DNA from: a virus | IMG/VR virus record: IMGVR_UViG_3300005613_000046 | Coordinates: 1 to 64,000 of that record | Strand: one strand, 5' to 3' | Length of the DNA: 64,000 bases | In this document: in pieces, positions 1 through 7,385 of the stretch | Layout: each line of letters begins with the position of its first letter | Numbering within the stretch: the stretch's first letter is position 1 | Program-made: the position numbers and the translations under genes | The notes under the pieces: model-generated | What the model saw: the letters and a program-made list of their open reading frames with translations, nothing else | Database searches by the model: none | Told to the model about the DNA's origin: nothing

Positions 1-192
1 GTGACATGGTAATTTGTCTCTCATAACGCCAGTATTTAATAATACTTGAAATAACGCCGCTTGTCCTGGCATACATCTAACTGAAATTATAACACCTTCA
101 GTTAATTCTCCCATCCCTTTTTTCCCTTGATAAAAGTATTCATTTCTAACCCACACTTTCAATGGAAAGAAATTGTGTTCAATGTGTGCCAT
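1..192 (-). CDS. Partial gene of unknown function (3' end outside window)
   Basis: Sixty-four codons are visible before the gene leaves the window at base 1, so the C-terminus is missing. The protein starts MAHIEHNFFPLKVWVRNEYF and continues with a basic patch, then a Thr-Glu-Gly-Val-Ile-Ile-Ser-Val-Arg strand-like stretch. The start at 192 is chosen because its ATG overlaps the TAA of the upstream membrane microgene as TAATG, the coupling seen throughout this genome. I do not recognise the family. The even codon pattern without stops supports a real gene. Confidence 0.6.
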   Translation of the reverse strand, partial: MAHIEHNFFPLKVWVRNEYFYQGKKGMGELTEGVIISVRCMPGQAALFQVLLNTGVMRDKLPCH

Positions 193-320
193 TACTTTTT
201 CTTAAATTTGTTTTTTATTTTTTTTCGGTAATATCTATAACACAGATAAATAAATCCCGATATGGTTACAAGACCCACCGTGAGTAAATGAAGTAACGCT
301 TCAATTGATTTTCCTATCAT
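192..320 (-). CDS. 42-residue single-pass membrane microprotein
   Basis: This short frame encodes an amphipathic start (MIGKSIEALL), one hydrophobic segment at about residues 8-28 and a very basic tail rich in Lys and Arg. That is the layout of a small inner-membrane protein with a cytoplasmic C-terminus by the positive-inside rule. It is locked to both neighbours: its ATG overlaps the preceding TGA as ATGA, and its TAA overlaps the next ATG as TAATG. Function is unknown; small holin-like or host-membrane roles are possible but not shown. Confidence 0.6.
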   Translation of the reverse strand: MIGKSIEALLHLLTVGLVTISGFIYLCYRYYRKKIKNKFKKK

Positions 321-634
321 ATACTATATTTATAAACTCCTTCATCAAACTCAACATCCATTATACCATCATTTTCCAAAATCTTTTCAATTTGTTCTGA
401 GGTGAACTTTAAAGAACTTGGTTCCATAAAGATTTTAAATGCTTGATTTGATGATAATTTATTTTCAATCACAAGATTAAAAATTGTTTCGTTTTCTAAA
501 ACAACAATTGAAGGGTGTTGTCCTGCAACGGTAACAATAACTTTATCTTTAACTTCAGGTTTTTGTAAACTAACGACATATGGTGTTTCTTCAACCATAA
601 TCAATTTTACTTTTTGTTTTGTATTTTGTTCCAT
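317..634 (-). CDS. Conserved-looking hypothetical protein, 105 aa
   Basis: The start at 634 (MEQNTKQKVKLIMVEETPYV) is preferred over an in-frame ATG at 676, because the earlier one would overlap the upstream gene by 35 bases while 634 leaves a 7-base gap. The protein alternates beta-type stretches (VIVTVAG, SIVVLEN) with acidic helices, suggesting a small alpha/beta fold. No catalytic motif is seen. It ends in an ATGA overlap with the membrane microgene, so the genes are probably translated as a unit. Confidence 0.6.
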   Translation of the reverse strand: MEQNTKQKVKLIMVEETPYVVSLQKPEVKDKVIVTVAGQHPSIVVLENETIFNLVIENKLSSNQAFKIFMEPSSLKFTSEQIEKILENDGIMDVEFDEGVYKYSI

Positions 635-641
635 AATTTTT

Positions 642-953
642 TTAAAGATCAATTCTATAGACCCTTGAAACAACATTAAGGTATTTTTTCAAATTCTCAA
701 TAGCCTCCTTAAAATCAACAGGAGGTGTTTCTTTAAATCTTTCACTTATCATTTGATCTTCCAATGTTTTATTACAACTTTCATAGATGTCTTTAATTAT
801 TTGAAGATAAATGTTCTCTTTATCATAAGTATCATCAATATTTCTTTCCACGACTTTCCCTTCAAGTTCACGACAATATTCAATTAATTCATCCACTTCG
901 GGATGATCCATTAAAGATGTGTTATTTTTGAATATTTGATTTATATTCTTCAT
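642..953 (-). CDS. Hypothetical helical protein, 103 aa
   Basis: The protein starts MKNINQIFKNNTSLMDHPEV and is mostly charged helix (DELIEYCRELEGKVVERN, then KDIYESCNKTLEDQ). It has no signal peptide, membrane segment or known motif. The N-terminal half (hydrophobic helix, LMDHPEV, then an acidic helix) looks like a protein-interaction module. It overlaps the end of the upstream 58-residue gene by 32 bases. Function not recognised. Confidence 0.6.
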   Translation of the reverse strand: MKNINQIFKNNTSLMDHPEVDELIEYCRELEGKVVERNIDDTYDKENIYLQIIKDIYESCNKTLEDQMISERFKETPPVDFKEAIENLKKYLNVVSRVYRIDL

Positions 954-1098
954 TTGTTAAAAACTTAATAATCTTTTCTTTAATACCACTTTGTTTAATA
1001 CCTTCACTTGATCTTGGAGTTAATACGAAATTAGATAAACCAGGTTTCTTGTCAGATTCACCATCTGAAAAGTATTTTGATAAAAACTCAGAACTCAT
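922..1098 (-). CDS. Small hypothetical protein, 58 aa
   Basis: Start at 1098 (MSSEFLSKYFSDGESDKKPG) is preferred over an ATG two codons upstream because all internal features fit either and 1098 gives the simpler leader. It is hydrophilic, with a Lys-rich C-terminal helix, and its last 32 bases overlap the next gene. It is the first gene after the hairpins at 1154-1234, so it may head this small operon. No family recognised. Confidence 0.5.
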   Translation of the reverse strand: MSSEFLSKYFSDGESDKKPGLSNFVLTPRSSEGIKQSGIKEKIIKFLTNEEYKSNIQK

Positions 1099-1153
1099 GA
1101 TCAAGAAATAATATTGATTTCATAAAAAAAAGATACTAAAAATTTTTAATAAA

Positions 1154-1182
1154 AAAAGGGGGAGTAGCGAATTCCCCCTTTT
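1154..1182. terminator. Bidirectional intrinsic terminator
   Basis: A stem pairs AAAAGGGGGA with TCCCCCTTTT around a short GTAGCGAAT loop. It has T-runs in both directions, so it can end minus-strand transcripts from 1240-1968. Confidence 0.7.
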
Positions 1183-1210
1183 GATTGTTACCCTAACGGA
1201 TAACGGTCCT

Positions 1211-1234
1211 AAAAGCCCACCCTCAAGGAGTGGG
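1211..1234 (-). terminator. Intrinsic terminator-like hairpin after the duplicated zinc protein
   Basis: On the minus strand CCCAC/GTGGG pair around a nine-base loop and are followed by CTTTT, six bases after the stop codon of the 242-residue gene. Together with 1154-1182 it makes a tandem terminator. Confidence 0.5.
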
Positions 1235-1239
1235 GTCTC

Positions 1240-1968
1240 TTACAAGATCTCAAGTAAGAAGTTGGTGTCACCTTCCCAGTTCTTAAGTTGTGACTTAGGA
1301 ACCCAAAATTCCATAACTCCAATCTCCTCTACTCGTTTTAGGTAGTCCTGACGGAATCTTTCAGTTTGACTCTTGTCTTTGATGTATTCAACACCCATGT
1401 GTTTAGCACATGTCTTACCCATAGTAGTCAACATAGAAAACTCGTCAGTCAAGGTTTTTGCACAACACACACATACTTTAGCTCTCTTTACGGTCATCTT
1501 ACCTGCAAACTTTACAGCCTTAGGTGAGATTGCCAAGACTTTAGTTATGTCCAAAATAGTTGGGTTAAACTGAAGTCCGTAAGTCTCTTTCATTTGTTGA
1601 CCAATCTTACGTCCAACTTGAATGGTGTCACCTTCGGCAGGTATATTCATTTTCTTGGTAGCAGCTTTAGTCTCCTCTTTTTGAATTTGACTCAAGGCTG
1701 CTGACACTTGTTTGTCAGACAACTTACCATACTTCTCAAGTTTAGACTGGATCTCTTTAACAAAAGAGTTCTCACCAGTGTATGCCTGAATTTTTTTCAT
1801 GTCCTCAGTCAACTCAACCTGTTTCGCTTCAACAGGAGCATTTAAGATCTTTTCAACGGTAGCCGCTTGACTTACAGTCAGTTTACCGTATTTAGAAATT
1901 ACATCTTTCATTTTAAGGACGAAAGAGTTAGAACCTTGATAATTTTGAACGAGAGTTAAAGTAGACAT
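1240..1968 (-). CDS. Two-repeat protein with C-terminal zinc-knuckle domain (DUF6011-like)
   Basis: Two related N-terminal units of about 40 residues, near residues 9-44 and 63-97, share the pattern Y-x-G-x-NSFV...KYGKL(T/S)...Q followed by a helix. A C-terminal module near residues 165-195 carries C-x-C-C and GKTCAKHMG, which resembles the DUF6011-type zinc domain of phage proteins. I infer a nucleic-acid or protein-binding role, not an enzyme. The gene has its own full promoter at 1998-2027 and a double terminator, so it is a monocistronic unit. Its codons look less A+T-biased than those of its neighbours, which fits high expression. Confidence 0.75.
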   Translation of the reverse strand: MSTLTLVQNYQGSNSFVLKMKDVISKYGKLTVSQAATVEKILNAPVEAKQVELTEDMKKIQAYTGENSFVKEIQSKLEKYGKLSDKQVSAALSQIQKEETKAATKKMNIPAEGDTIQVGRKIGQQMKETYGLQFNPTILDITKVLAISPKAVKFAGKMTVKRAKVCVCCAKTLTDEFSMLTTMGKTCAKHMGVEYIKDKSQTERFRQDYLKRVEEIGVMEFWVPKSQLKNWEGDTNFLLEIL

Positions 1969-1997
1969 AGTGATGGTGTGTTTAATTGATTACACTA

Positions 1998-2027
1998 CAA
2001 AGATAGTAGTTTATTTCAATTCTACAA
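1998..2027 (-). promoter_or_regulatory. Bacteroidota-type promoter TTG-N19-TATCTTTG
   Basis: The minus strand reads TTG, 19 bases, TATCTTTG, matching the Bacteroidota housekeeping consensus TTG/TAnnTTTG. The -7 box lies 29 bases before the ATG at 1968. Confidence 0.75.
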
Positions 2028-2037
2028 CAACAATCAA

Positions 2038-2244
2038 TTATTTTTTTGAAAAAATTGTGTCTACAGAATAAAAACAATAATTTTCTTTTTCAATATGACA
2101 ATGTTCCACTTTAACGATCATTGAGTCGTTATCAATAACCCGACTATCTCCATAAGCATCACAACCTGGTTTTGACGATTTACAACTTGATAGTGTTACC
2201 GTAATGATGGTTGCAAGTAAAACCATCAAATAAATTTTATTCAT
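2038..2244 (-). CDS. Small lipoprotein, 68 aa
   Basis: The N-terminus MNKIYLMVLLATIITVTLSS followed by Cys-21 is a type II signal peptide with lipobox LSSC. The mature part is short and Cys-rich (GCDAYGD, VEHCHIE, ENYCFYS). It would be lipid-anchored in an outer or inner membrane. A small phage lipoprotein could be an o-spanin or a superinfection-exclusion protein; neither is proven, and no spanin-like partner is adjacent. Confidence 0.7.
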   Translation of the reverse strand: MNKIYLMVLLATIITVTLSSCKSSKPGCDAYGDSRVIDNDSMIVKVEHCHIEKENYCFYSVDTIFSKK

Positions 2245-2268
2245 ATATTTTTTTTTTAATTTTTTTAT

Positions 2269-3273
2269 TTATTTTCCAAATCCCATTTTTCCTGAACCCC
2301 TTACTGATGGAGCTCTTTTCAAACCTTCTAAATTATCCATTACTTCCTCAAACTCTCTACCCATAACAATAGTTGAAATTACAACTTCTTTCAAGTGTGA
2401 TAAAGACATTCCTTCAGTTCTTTTAACCCACTCTTGAATATCAACATTTTTAAGGTCTTCTTCTTTTAATTTGTGACGAATATAAGCTTCTCTAATTTCC
2501 TCATTAGGTAGTTCTACTTTATATCGTCTATCAAAACGAGATGGTCTATTTGTAATTCGTTCTTGTAGTTTTTCAGGATAGTTTGTTGTTGCAATATAAA
2601 CAACATCTTCTATTTGTTTTACACCATCAAGAATGTTTAATAATTTACTTGTGGAATAATTGCTTTCACCCGCAATTGAGTCTAAGTCTTCCAATAACAC
2701 AATTAAAGGTCTGTTTGGTTCAATTTTTCTAAAAGTTGAAATAAAATCAATAAAGAAATCAACATCATCATGGTCTTTAATGTTTAGAATGATTCCATTA
2801 TTTTCAATCAGTTGTTTTGCAATTAATTGAATAATACCTGATTTACCACATCCTGGTTCACCATACATTAAAATGCCACGCTTATGAACAAAATTATATT
2901 CTCTATATTTGTCTCTACGATCCCAAAAATCTTGAATGTCTTTAAGAATGTCTTGAATCTCATAAGAAGGTAATTGATATAATTCATCTGTTTTAAATGG
3001 TTGTTTTTTTAGTGTGATTTGACTTACATTTCGGTTATATTGTAGTTCATATATTCCTGATGGAACTTGATCTACCGATTTAAATGACGGAACAAACTCC
3101 TCATCTTGTAATGTTCCCCAACATGTCGGAGTTGCCGAGTTTATTTTATCATCAACTTTTTCATTACCACTTGTTGTTTCAATATCTTTTAAATCGGAGT
3201 TCATTTGTGTTGCTAAATCTTCCATCATTTGATCTAATTCATCGTCTTTAACCGTTTTAATTTTTCTTTTCAT
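2269..3273 (-). CDS. BCS1/FtsH-type AAA+ ATPase
   Basis: A 334-residue AAA+ protein. Walker A is GEPGCGKSG at residues 138-146, Walker B is IVLLEDLD at about 191-198, sensor 1 is TTN near 229-231, and the second region of homology is RPSRFDRR at 243-250, giving the arginine finger. The N-terminal 100 residues carry no protease or membrane domain, so this is a remodelling ATPase rather than FtsH. Such enzymes in large phages probably remodel protein or nucleoprotein complexes. Its start overlaps the upstream stop as ATGA. Only the AAA+ class is certain; the substrate is unknown. Confidence 0.9.
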   Translation of the reverse strand: MKRKIKTVKDDELDQMMEDLATQMNSDLKDIETTSGNEKVDDKINSATPTCWGTLQDEEFVPSFKSVDQVPSGIYELQYNRNVSQITLKKQPFKTDELYQLPSYEIQDILKDIQDFWDRRDKYREYNFVHKRGILMYGEPGCGKSGIIQLIAKQLIENNGIILNIKDHDDVDFFIDFISTFRKIEPNRPLIVLLEDLDSIAGESNYSTSKLLNILDGVKQIEDVVYIATTNYPEKLQERITNRPSRFDRRYKVELPNEEIREAYIRHKLKEEDLKNVDIQEWVKRTEGMSLSHLKEVVISTIVMGREFEEVMDNLEGLKRAPSVRGSGKMGFGK

Positions 3274-3515
3274 CTTACTAAAATTGGATGTATAATTATT
3301 AATATATCTTCAGTTTTTTCTTTTACTTTAACCACTCTGTCTTTATACAATTTCAAAGTTTCTTTTGGATTTTTACTCTTAAGATGTTCAAACTGAACTT
3401 TCATTTCTTCTCTCGCATCTTTTTGTTTTTTGAAGTATCCGAAGTAATCGTCACATCCACCAACACCTCTTGTTTTATCGTAAACCCCGTAAATCAGGTC
3501 GTTTTCTTCTGCCAT
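3270..3515 (-). CDS. Small protein, paralogue of the gene at 6299-6520
   Basis: The 81-residue protein contains IYGVYDKTRGVGGCDDYFGY, then a charged helix, and ends in IIIHPILVR. The 73-residue protein at 6299-6520 has the same architecture (IYGVCDKTGSCDSYFGFFK ... VIHQYVLR), so the two are paralogues that arose by duplication within this genome. The conserved G-V-x-D-K-T...C-D-x-Y-F-G-(Y/F)-F-K core may be a binding site. Function unknown. It is coupled to the AAA+ gene by ATGA. Confidence 0.7.
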   Translation of the reverse strand: MAEENDLIYGVYDKTRGVGGCDDYFGYFKKQKDAREEMKVQFEHLKSKNPKETLKLYKDRVVKVKEKTEDILIIIHPILVR

Positions 3516-3781
3516 TATAATTTATTTGCAATTTGTTTAATAATCTCTTCATCTTCGTTGGAAAGTCTAAAATGTCCGTCCCATAATTTCATAAGATTGT
3601 TTCTTAACTCATATTCTCCTGGTGATTCTTCATCGCTTCTAACAAGTTTTCTAATTTCAGGATTTGAGTGTGATTGCAAAATTCCATCATCATATAACCA
3701 TTCCGCCATCGTTTGTTTATCCCGTCTGTCCATCTCATTGTAGACCTCATCTAAATCTACGTCAATTCTTACGTAAGCCAT
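3515..3781 (-). CDS. Acidic hypothetical protein, 88 aa
   Basis: Starts MAYVRIDVDLDEVYNEMDRR, followed by a Trp-containing acidic helix and a C-terminal helix ending ANKL. The beginning resembles a beta strand leading into helices, a pattern seen in small phage proteins of unknown role. It joins the next gene by a TAATG overlap. No family recognised. Confidence 0.65.
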   Translation of the reverse strand: MAYVRIDVDLDEVYNEMDRRDKQTMAEWLYDDGILQSHSNPEIRKLVRSDEESPGEYELRNNLMKLWDGHFRLSNEDEEIIKQIANKL

Positions 3782-3825
3782 AATTTATTTGTTTTTAATA
3801 AGTTTAATAAAACTAAATGATTATA

Positions 3826-4950
3826 TCAATGTGAATCACCATAATTATGTTTTTCACTTGCTATCAAATATTCTGGATTGATAACCTTACCCACTTTGTG
3901 ACGCTCACCACTAACACACTTAACAACAACACCTTCATGTGGAACTTTGGATCCTTCAATAAAGTTGTTGAAGACGTATTTGTCTTGTTCTTCTTTTGAC
4001 CAGTTTCCACGATATAAAACTTCTACGGTTGGTAAATCCAAAGTTTGAAATATTCCTCTTTCAGTATTAAACCCTCTATAATTTCCATCAATCTCCACAT
4101 CAAAACCTGCGAACTTAATGTCTTTTAATCCGTAGTCATAATTTTTTTGAATTCCGTGTCCGTAGATTTCACCATATATGATTATACCACTTCCAAGTCT
4201 TTCAGGTGTAAAATATTCTTTGACATAACTCCATAACTTATCTTTGATTTTATATTCATCCGCAATAGTTTTCCACACATTAGTATCATAATAACCTTGA
4301 CTATCGGAACCTTTCTCAACATTATGACTACCCAAAACATAATCATAATTAACCCACTTGTTTCCAAACAATCTTTTAATACGATCCCATAAAGAGAGTT
4401 TAGTTTTTCGAATAATTCCAAAACGAGCATTTGTTCCGTGAAGTTTGCGAGTGATCACAACCTCATCTTCTTCGGTGAATAACTCAGGAACATTTTTCAA
4501 ATTAGGAAACTTGTAATAAACGTGGAAGTTAGGATTTTGGTGGTATTTTATTTTACGTCCACCAACACTTAACTGAACCATTTTAACAGGAGGTTCATAC
4601 TTGTAGATTTGAAGGATATCCATCATATCCATACCTTCACTTAAATCATCACTCCAAGCTAAAATATCCATACTGAGTATTAAACACTCAGAATAAACTT
4701 TACGAAGTTTTACGGTTCTAACTCGTTGACCTTTTCTTAAGTAACCAGTCACACCCATCGCATCAGATATTGCAACAGGAATAACCGCATCGGTGGTTGC
4801 CACAATAACCAACTCATCTACTTTGTATTGACCTTTTTTGGTTATGGCATGCCAACCATTAACGATAGTAAGTTCTATGTTATCTGCCCCTTCTATTGGT
4901 CGGATTTCACTGATCCTACCAACATAACATACACTATTTAAATTTTCCAT
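3826..4950 (-). CDS. ATP-dependent RNA ligase (TIGR02306/DRB0094-like)
   Basis: The protein is 374 residues long with an N-terminal OB-like region (residues 1-115) and a nucleotidyltransferase domain. Motif I is RKLHGTN, with Lys-169 as the predicted AMP-accepting residue. Later motifs include YGEIYG, FAGFDVEID and EGVVVK, the last supplying the motif IV/V region. The OB-first order and the KLHGTN motif fit the DRB0094 (Rnl5) group of RNA ligases, which seal 3'-OH/5'-phosphate ends. In a phage it probably repairs RNAs such as tRNAs cut by host defences. A cREC protein lies two genes upstream, and a phosphatase/kinase pair lies at 12.4-13.5 kb. Confidence 0.9.
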   Translation of the reverse strand: MENLNSVCYVGRISEIRPIEGADNIELTIVNGWHAITKKGQYKVDELVIVATTDAVIPVAISDAMGVTGYLRKGQRVRTVKLRKVYSECLILSMDILAWSDDLSEGMDMMDILQIYKYEPPVKMVQLSVGGRKIKYHQNPNFHVYYKFPNLKNVPELFTEEDEVVITRKLHGTNARFGIIRKTKLSLWDRIKRLFGNKWVNYDYVLGSHNVEKGSDSQGYYDTNVWKTIADEYKIKDKLWSYVKEYFTPERLGSGIIIYGEIYGHGIQKNYDYGLKDIKFAGFDVEIDGNYRGFNTERGIFQTLDLPTVEVLYRGNWSKEEQDKYVFNNFIEGSKVPHEGVVVKCVSGERHKVGKVINPEYLIASEKHNYGDSH

Positions 4951-4954
4951 TTTA

Positions 4955-4962
4955 CAAAAATA
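4955..4962 (-). promoter_or_regulatory. TAnnTTTG -7 box directly upstream of RNA ligase
   Basis: TATTTTTG ends four bases before the ATG, a spacing that would give a leaderless or near-leaderless mRNA. No clear -33 TTG is present. Confidence 0.4.
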
Positions 4963-4973
4963 ATAATATTTTT

Positions 4974-5498
4974 TTATTCGTCACTATCTTCTTCAGAATA
5001 TTCTTTTTTCATTGACCTAGGTTCAACAAAATCCCACTTGGTATTTTCAAACTCCTCAATCCATTCACTAACATCTTCTCTTGTCCAATATGGAGCAAAA
5101 GAAGGTCGATACTTAAATGGTAAATTTTTACTTTCATCCCACTCATCAAGTCGTTTTGTTACATCTTCAATAAGATTTTTAGTTTTAGTGTGTTTAATCC
5201 ACTCTCTGTAATCATACTCAGATTTAATAAACATAACGTCACCATAATTTTCAAACTCCATTTCGGGAAATTCTAAATTTGGGTTGTTGGTATAAACATC
5301 CACAATTCCATTGTCTCCGTAATAAGAATCACAAAGTTCTTTTAATGAATACAGACTGGTTGGTCTTTCTTCCCATACACTACCAAACTGACGGACAGAA
5401 CAAATGTATAAATAACCATCTTCATATGAATGAATAAGTCCTTCAATTTTATTTCTTAAAGAAATAAGTTCGTCCATTGTTAATTTAGTTAAATCCAT
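4974..5498 (-). CDS. Acidic hypothetical protein, 174 aa
   Basis: Starts MDLTKLTMDELISLRNKIEG, a helical N-terminus, followed by a mixed region rich in Tyr, Trp and acidic residues and a C-terminal tail ending EEDSDE. No catalytic motif is visible. It sits between the cREC gene and RNA ligase, so it may belong to the same transcription unit. Function not recognised. Confidence 0.65.
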   Translation of the reverse strand: MDLTKLTMDELISLRNKIEGLIHSYEDGYLYICSVRQFGSVWEERPTSLYSLKELCDSYYGDNGIVDVYTNNPNLEFPEMEFENYGDVMFIKSEYDYREWIKHTKTKNLIEDVTKRLDEWDESKNLPFKYRPSFAPYWTREDVSEWIEEFENTKWDFVEPRSMKKEYSEEDSDE

Positions 5499-5504
5499 TT
5501 TTTA

Positions 5505-5915
5505 TTATTTTTCTATTGTATAATCCCACTCAAGTCTAATGCAATTCTGTTTCAAACGATTAATGTGTCGGTAGTTATTAATATAACCCATCATATTACC
5601 ACTTCCGATTGCGTTGTGTGAATGAACCACAACATCAACAATTGGTTTACCATTCATCCATTCATTAACCAACCACTTAACACAATCCATACCGGTCTTT
5701 TCGGTAATATTATCGTAATTAATTGTGTAATTTGTATAAACATTTCTTTTCCATTCATCGATTGCAGTATCACCCAAATCATGATCTAAAGAAATTAACT
5801 CAATATTATTCAAACCAATCTCATTTATTTTTTCAACGAACTCATCGTAAGAACGAACAACAATCCATTCTTTATCAACTGGCGTTCTAACGTCATCTAA
5901 ATAAATCTTTTTCAT
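5505..5915 (-). CDS. Cyclic-phosphate-processing receiver-like (cREC) protein
   Basis: The 136 residues form a receiver-like domain with LDDVRTP at residues 6-12, SLDHDLG near 42-48, and HSHNAIGSGNM near 97-107. The LDDxRxP, DHDLG and H-S-x-N...N-M set is typical of the cREC family. Aravind and co-workers predicted that this family processes 2',3'-cyclic phosphate ends in RNA-repair systems. Its position two genes before the RNA ligase fits an RNA end-healing role. The catalytic activity is inferred from the family. Confidence 0.8.
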   Translation of the reverse strand: MKKIYLDDVRTPVDKEWIVVRSYDEFVEKINEIGLNNIELISLDHDLGDTAIDEWKRNVYTNYTINYDNITEKTGMDCVKWLVNEWMNGKPIVDVVVHSHNAIGSGNMMGYINNYRHINRLKQNCIRLEWDYTIEK

Positions 5916-5922
5916 AATAACA

Positions 5923-5930
5923 CAAATATA
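5923..5930 (-). promoter_or_regulatory. TAnnTTTG -7 box upstream of cREC gene
   Basis: TATATTTG lies seven bases before the ATG at 5915. A clear -33 TTG is not seen. Confidence 0.4.
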
Positions 5931-5950
5931 TAAATAATTTTTTAATAAAT

Positions 5951-6037
5951 CTATTTTTCTTTATCACCATTTTGAATGTCATCGTCAAACATTCCAAATA
6001 AAAGTTTCTCTAATTTTTTTCCTTTCGGGTTAATCAT
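5951..6037 (-). CDS. 28-residue microprotein
   Basis: A short frame starting MINPKGKKLEKLLFGMFDDD, then a polar Lys/Asp tail. It begins one base after the stop of the upstream membrane gene, which fits the compact operon style. Basic head and acidic tail suggest a small binding peptide. It is supported only by position and composition. Confidence 0.45.
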   Translation of the reverse strand: MINPKGKKLEKLLFGMFDDDIQNGDKEK

Positions 6038-6038
6038 T

Positions 6039-6299
6039 TTATTTTAGTATTTCAAAAAATATAATTGTTATTATTGATCCAATCAAATATCCAAGTCCTG
6101 AACATAGAGCCAATTTCAATCTTTCTTTCCATGTTTTTGACTCCACCATAAACCCTACAAATGGTAATGATAGAAATGGTCCAATGAATGCAAAAAACAT
6201 CATACCAAGATAGTTCTTATCTGATACCACACTAATATAAAAAGTGCTACCGATCTCAAGAACCGCAGCACTTAAAAATACGATAATATATTTTCTCAT
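6039..6299 (-). CDS. Three-pass membrane protein, 86 aa
   Basis: Hydrophobic segments lie near residues 3-24, 30-50 and 62-84, with a charged loop (ESKTWKERLK) between the last two. The ATG at 6299 is preferred to a GTG one codon upstream because it forms a TGATG overlap with the previous stop. Small polytopic phage proteins can be holins or exclusion factors; nothing here decides it. Confidence 0.65.
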   Translation of the reverse strand: MRKYIIVFLSAAVLEIGSTFYISVVSDKNYLGMMFFAFIGPFLSLPFVGFMVESKTWKERLKLALCSGLGYLIGSIITIIFFEILK

Positions 6300-6520
6300 C
6301 ACCTTAAAACATACTGGTGAATAACTATTACTAACTTACCTTCAACCAAAGCTCGGTCTGATTTGATTTCAATATCCATCATACCCAAGTCTTCTTTGAG
6401 TCGTTTTGCTTGAATTTCAACTTCGTGTTCCGCATCTGACTTGGTCTTAAAAAATCCAAAATACGAATCACAAGATCCTGTCTTATCACAAACTCCGTAA
6501 ATCATCTCCCTTTCTTTCAT
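6299..6520 (-). CDS. Small protein, paralogue of the gene at 3270-3515
   Basis: This 73-residue protein shares IYGVxDKT...CDxYFGxFK and the C-terminal VIHxxxLR with the product at 3270-3515. The aligned core puts the start at 6520, although this overlaps the upstream gene by 35 bases; a second ATG at 6505 would also preserve the core. The two copies are 3 kb apart in the same orientation, which points to tandem duplication followed by insertion or reshuffling. Confidence 0.7.
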   Translation of the reverse strand: MKEREMIYGVCDKTGSCDSYFGFFKTKSDAEHEVEIQAKRLKEDLGMMDIEIKSDRALVEGKLVIVIHQYVLR

Positions 6521-6704
6521 CTTTTAATCTTTTTTTTGATTCTTCTTTTAAACCTCTTAACAATCCTTTTTTGTATGCAATATAATCTTCCTCGTATTTA
6601 TATGGCCAAGCAACTAAATAAGTATCTCTTTCACTCTTTGGATAAGTAAATAAATCTTGTTTCAATTTCTTTTTAGTCTTTCTCGGTAATCTAAACTTTT
6701 TCAT
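6486..6704 (-). CDS. Very basic small protein, 72 aa
   Basis: Begins MKKFRLPRKTKKKLKQDLFT and ends in a Lys/Arg-Asp/Glu helix; the middle has SERDTYLVAWPYKYEEDY. The high positive charge suggests RNA or DNA binding. It overlaps both neighbours, which is common here. No family recognised. Confidence 0.6.
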   Translation of the reverse strand: MKKFRLPRKTKKKLKQDLFTYPKSERDTYLVAWPYKYEEDYIAYKKGLLRGLKEESKKRLKDERKGDDLRSL

Positions 6705-7005
6705 TTTTATATTTTCTTATTAACTTGAATATTTCTTTAATGTCTGTGAATTCTGAAGGTGGTGAGTCATTTCTTACCGGTAGAAATATTATAGTAAATC
6801 CGTGATTACCATCAAATTTTTCGGTCACTCTTTTACCACAGATTTCAGTAATGTAAACCCAAGGATAGTTTCCTGATAGTTTCACATCAATTCCAATTTT
6901 CTTTAATCTTTCAACAAATACATTGATCTTGTCGCCAGTTTTTTTTGTGCTTGTTTCTGTTTCAACATAATAAGTTCCAAATTTAGTTTTTACTTCTCCC
7001 TTCAT
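6691..7005 (-). CDS. Hypothetical protein, 104 aa
   Basis: Starts MKGEVKTKFGTYYVETETST. The pattern of short beta-type stretches (GTYYVETE, WVYITEICGK, FTIIFLPV) suggests a compact alpha/beta fold, and the order V-Y-I-T-E-I-C-G-K-R-V looks like a conserved core. It overlaps upstream and downstream genes by a few bases. Function unknown. Confidence 0.6.
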   Translation of the reverse strand: MKGEVKTKFGTYYVETETSTKKTGDKINVFVERLKKIGIDVKLSGNYPWVYITEICGKRVTEKFDGNHGFTIIFLPVRNDSPPSEFTDIKEIFKLIRKYKNEKV

Positions 7006-7211
7006 GATTTAATTACTTCGTCTCTAAAATAAACATCACTAATTACCATTCCGTCAATATTCTTACCATTACCAAGATGAATATAATTACCTTCAATTTT
7101 GGTAATCATACCATAATCTTCCACCAATCCTGTAATTCTATTAACCACCTTAACATAGTCACCTACTTTGATGTCCCTTCCGTTTTTATCTCTTGTCATT
7201 TCTACTTCCAT
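7002..7211 (-). CDS. Small SH3/KOW-like beta protein
   Basis: The core DKNGRDIKVGDYVKVVNR, then GMITKIEGNYIHLGNG, has the KVGDxVxV...GxIxxIxGNxIxL pattern of small SH3-like or KOW-like barrels. Two starts are possible, 7211 or an ATG at 7199. Both overlap the zinc-protein gene. Such barrels often bind RNA or protein partners; the role here is unknown. Confidence 0.65.
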   Translation of the reverse strand: MEVEMTRDKNGRDIKVGDYVKVVNRITGLVEDYGMITKIEGNYIHLGNGKNIDGMVISDVYFRDEVIKS

Positions 7212-7368
7212 AACACTCCAATTTTTTATCAGTTACATTCCACAAATCTTTTTTCCCTTCAGTCATATGACAGTTGTGTTTCTTTCCGGTTCTTTTACCG
7301 AACTCCACAATCATATCATTATGACGATTACGAATAAGGTGCGGGCATTCCTTACAAGGTTTTTTCAT
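7186..7368 (-). CDS. Small zinc-binding protein (DUF6283-like)
   Basis: Sixty residues with the likely metal ligands C-K-E-C-P at residues 5-9, H-N-C-H near 31-34 and a final C-Y-G. The order CxxCP...HxCH...CxG resembles the DUF6283 family of phage and actinobacterial proteins. A TATCTTTG box ends five bases before its ATG, so it probably heads the small operon that runs to the secreted AAA+/RNA-ligase region. Enzymatic function is not evident. Confidence 0.7.
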   Translation of the reverse strand: MKKPCKECPHLIRNRHNDMIVEFGKRTGKKHNCHMTEGKKDLWNVTDKKLECYGSRNDKR

Positions 7369-7372
7369 AAAA

Positions 7373-7380
7373 CAAAGATA
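7373..7380 (-). promoter_or_regulatory. TATCTTTG -7 box upstream of the zinc protein
   Basis: Perfect TAnnTTTG box four bases before the ATG at 7368; no good -33 TTG. It is another near-leaderless arrangement. Confidence 0.5.
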
Positions 7381-7385
7381 AGAAA

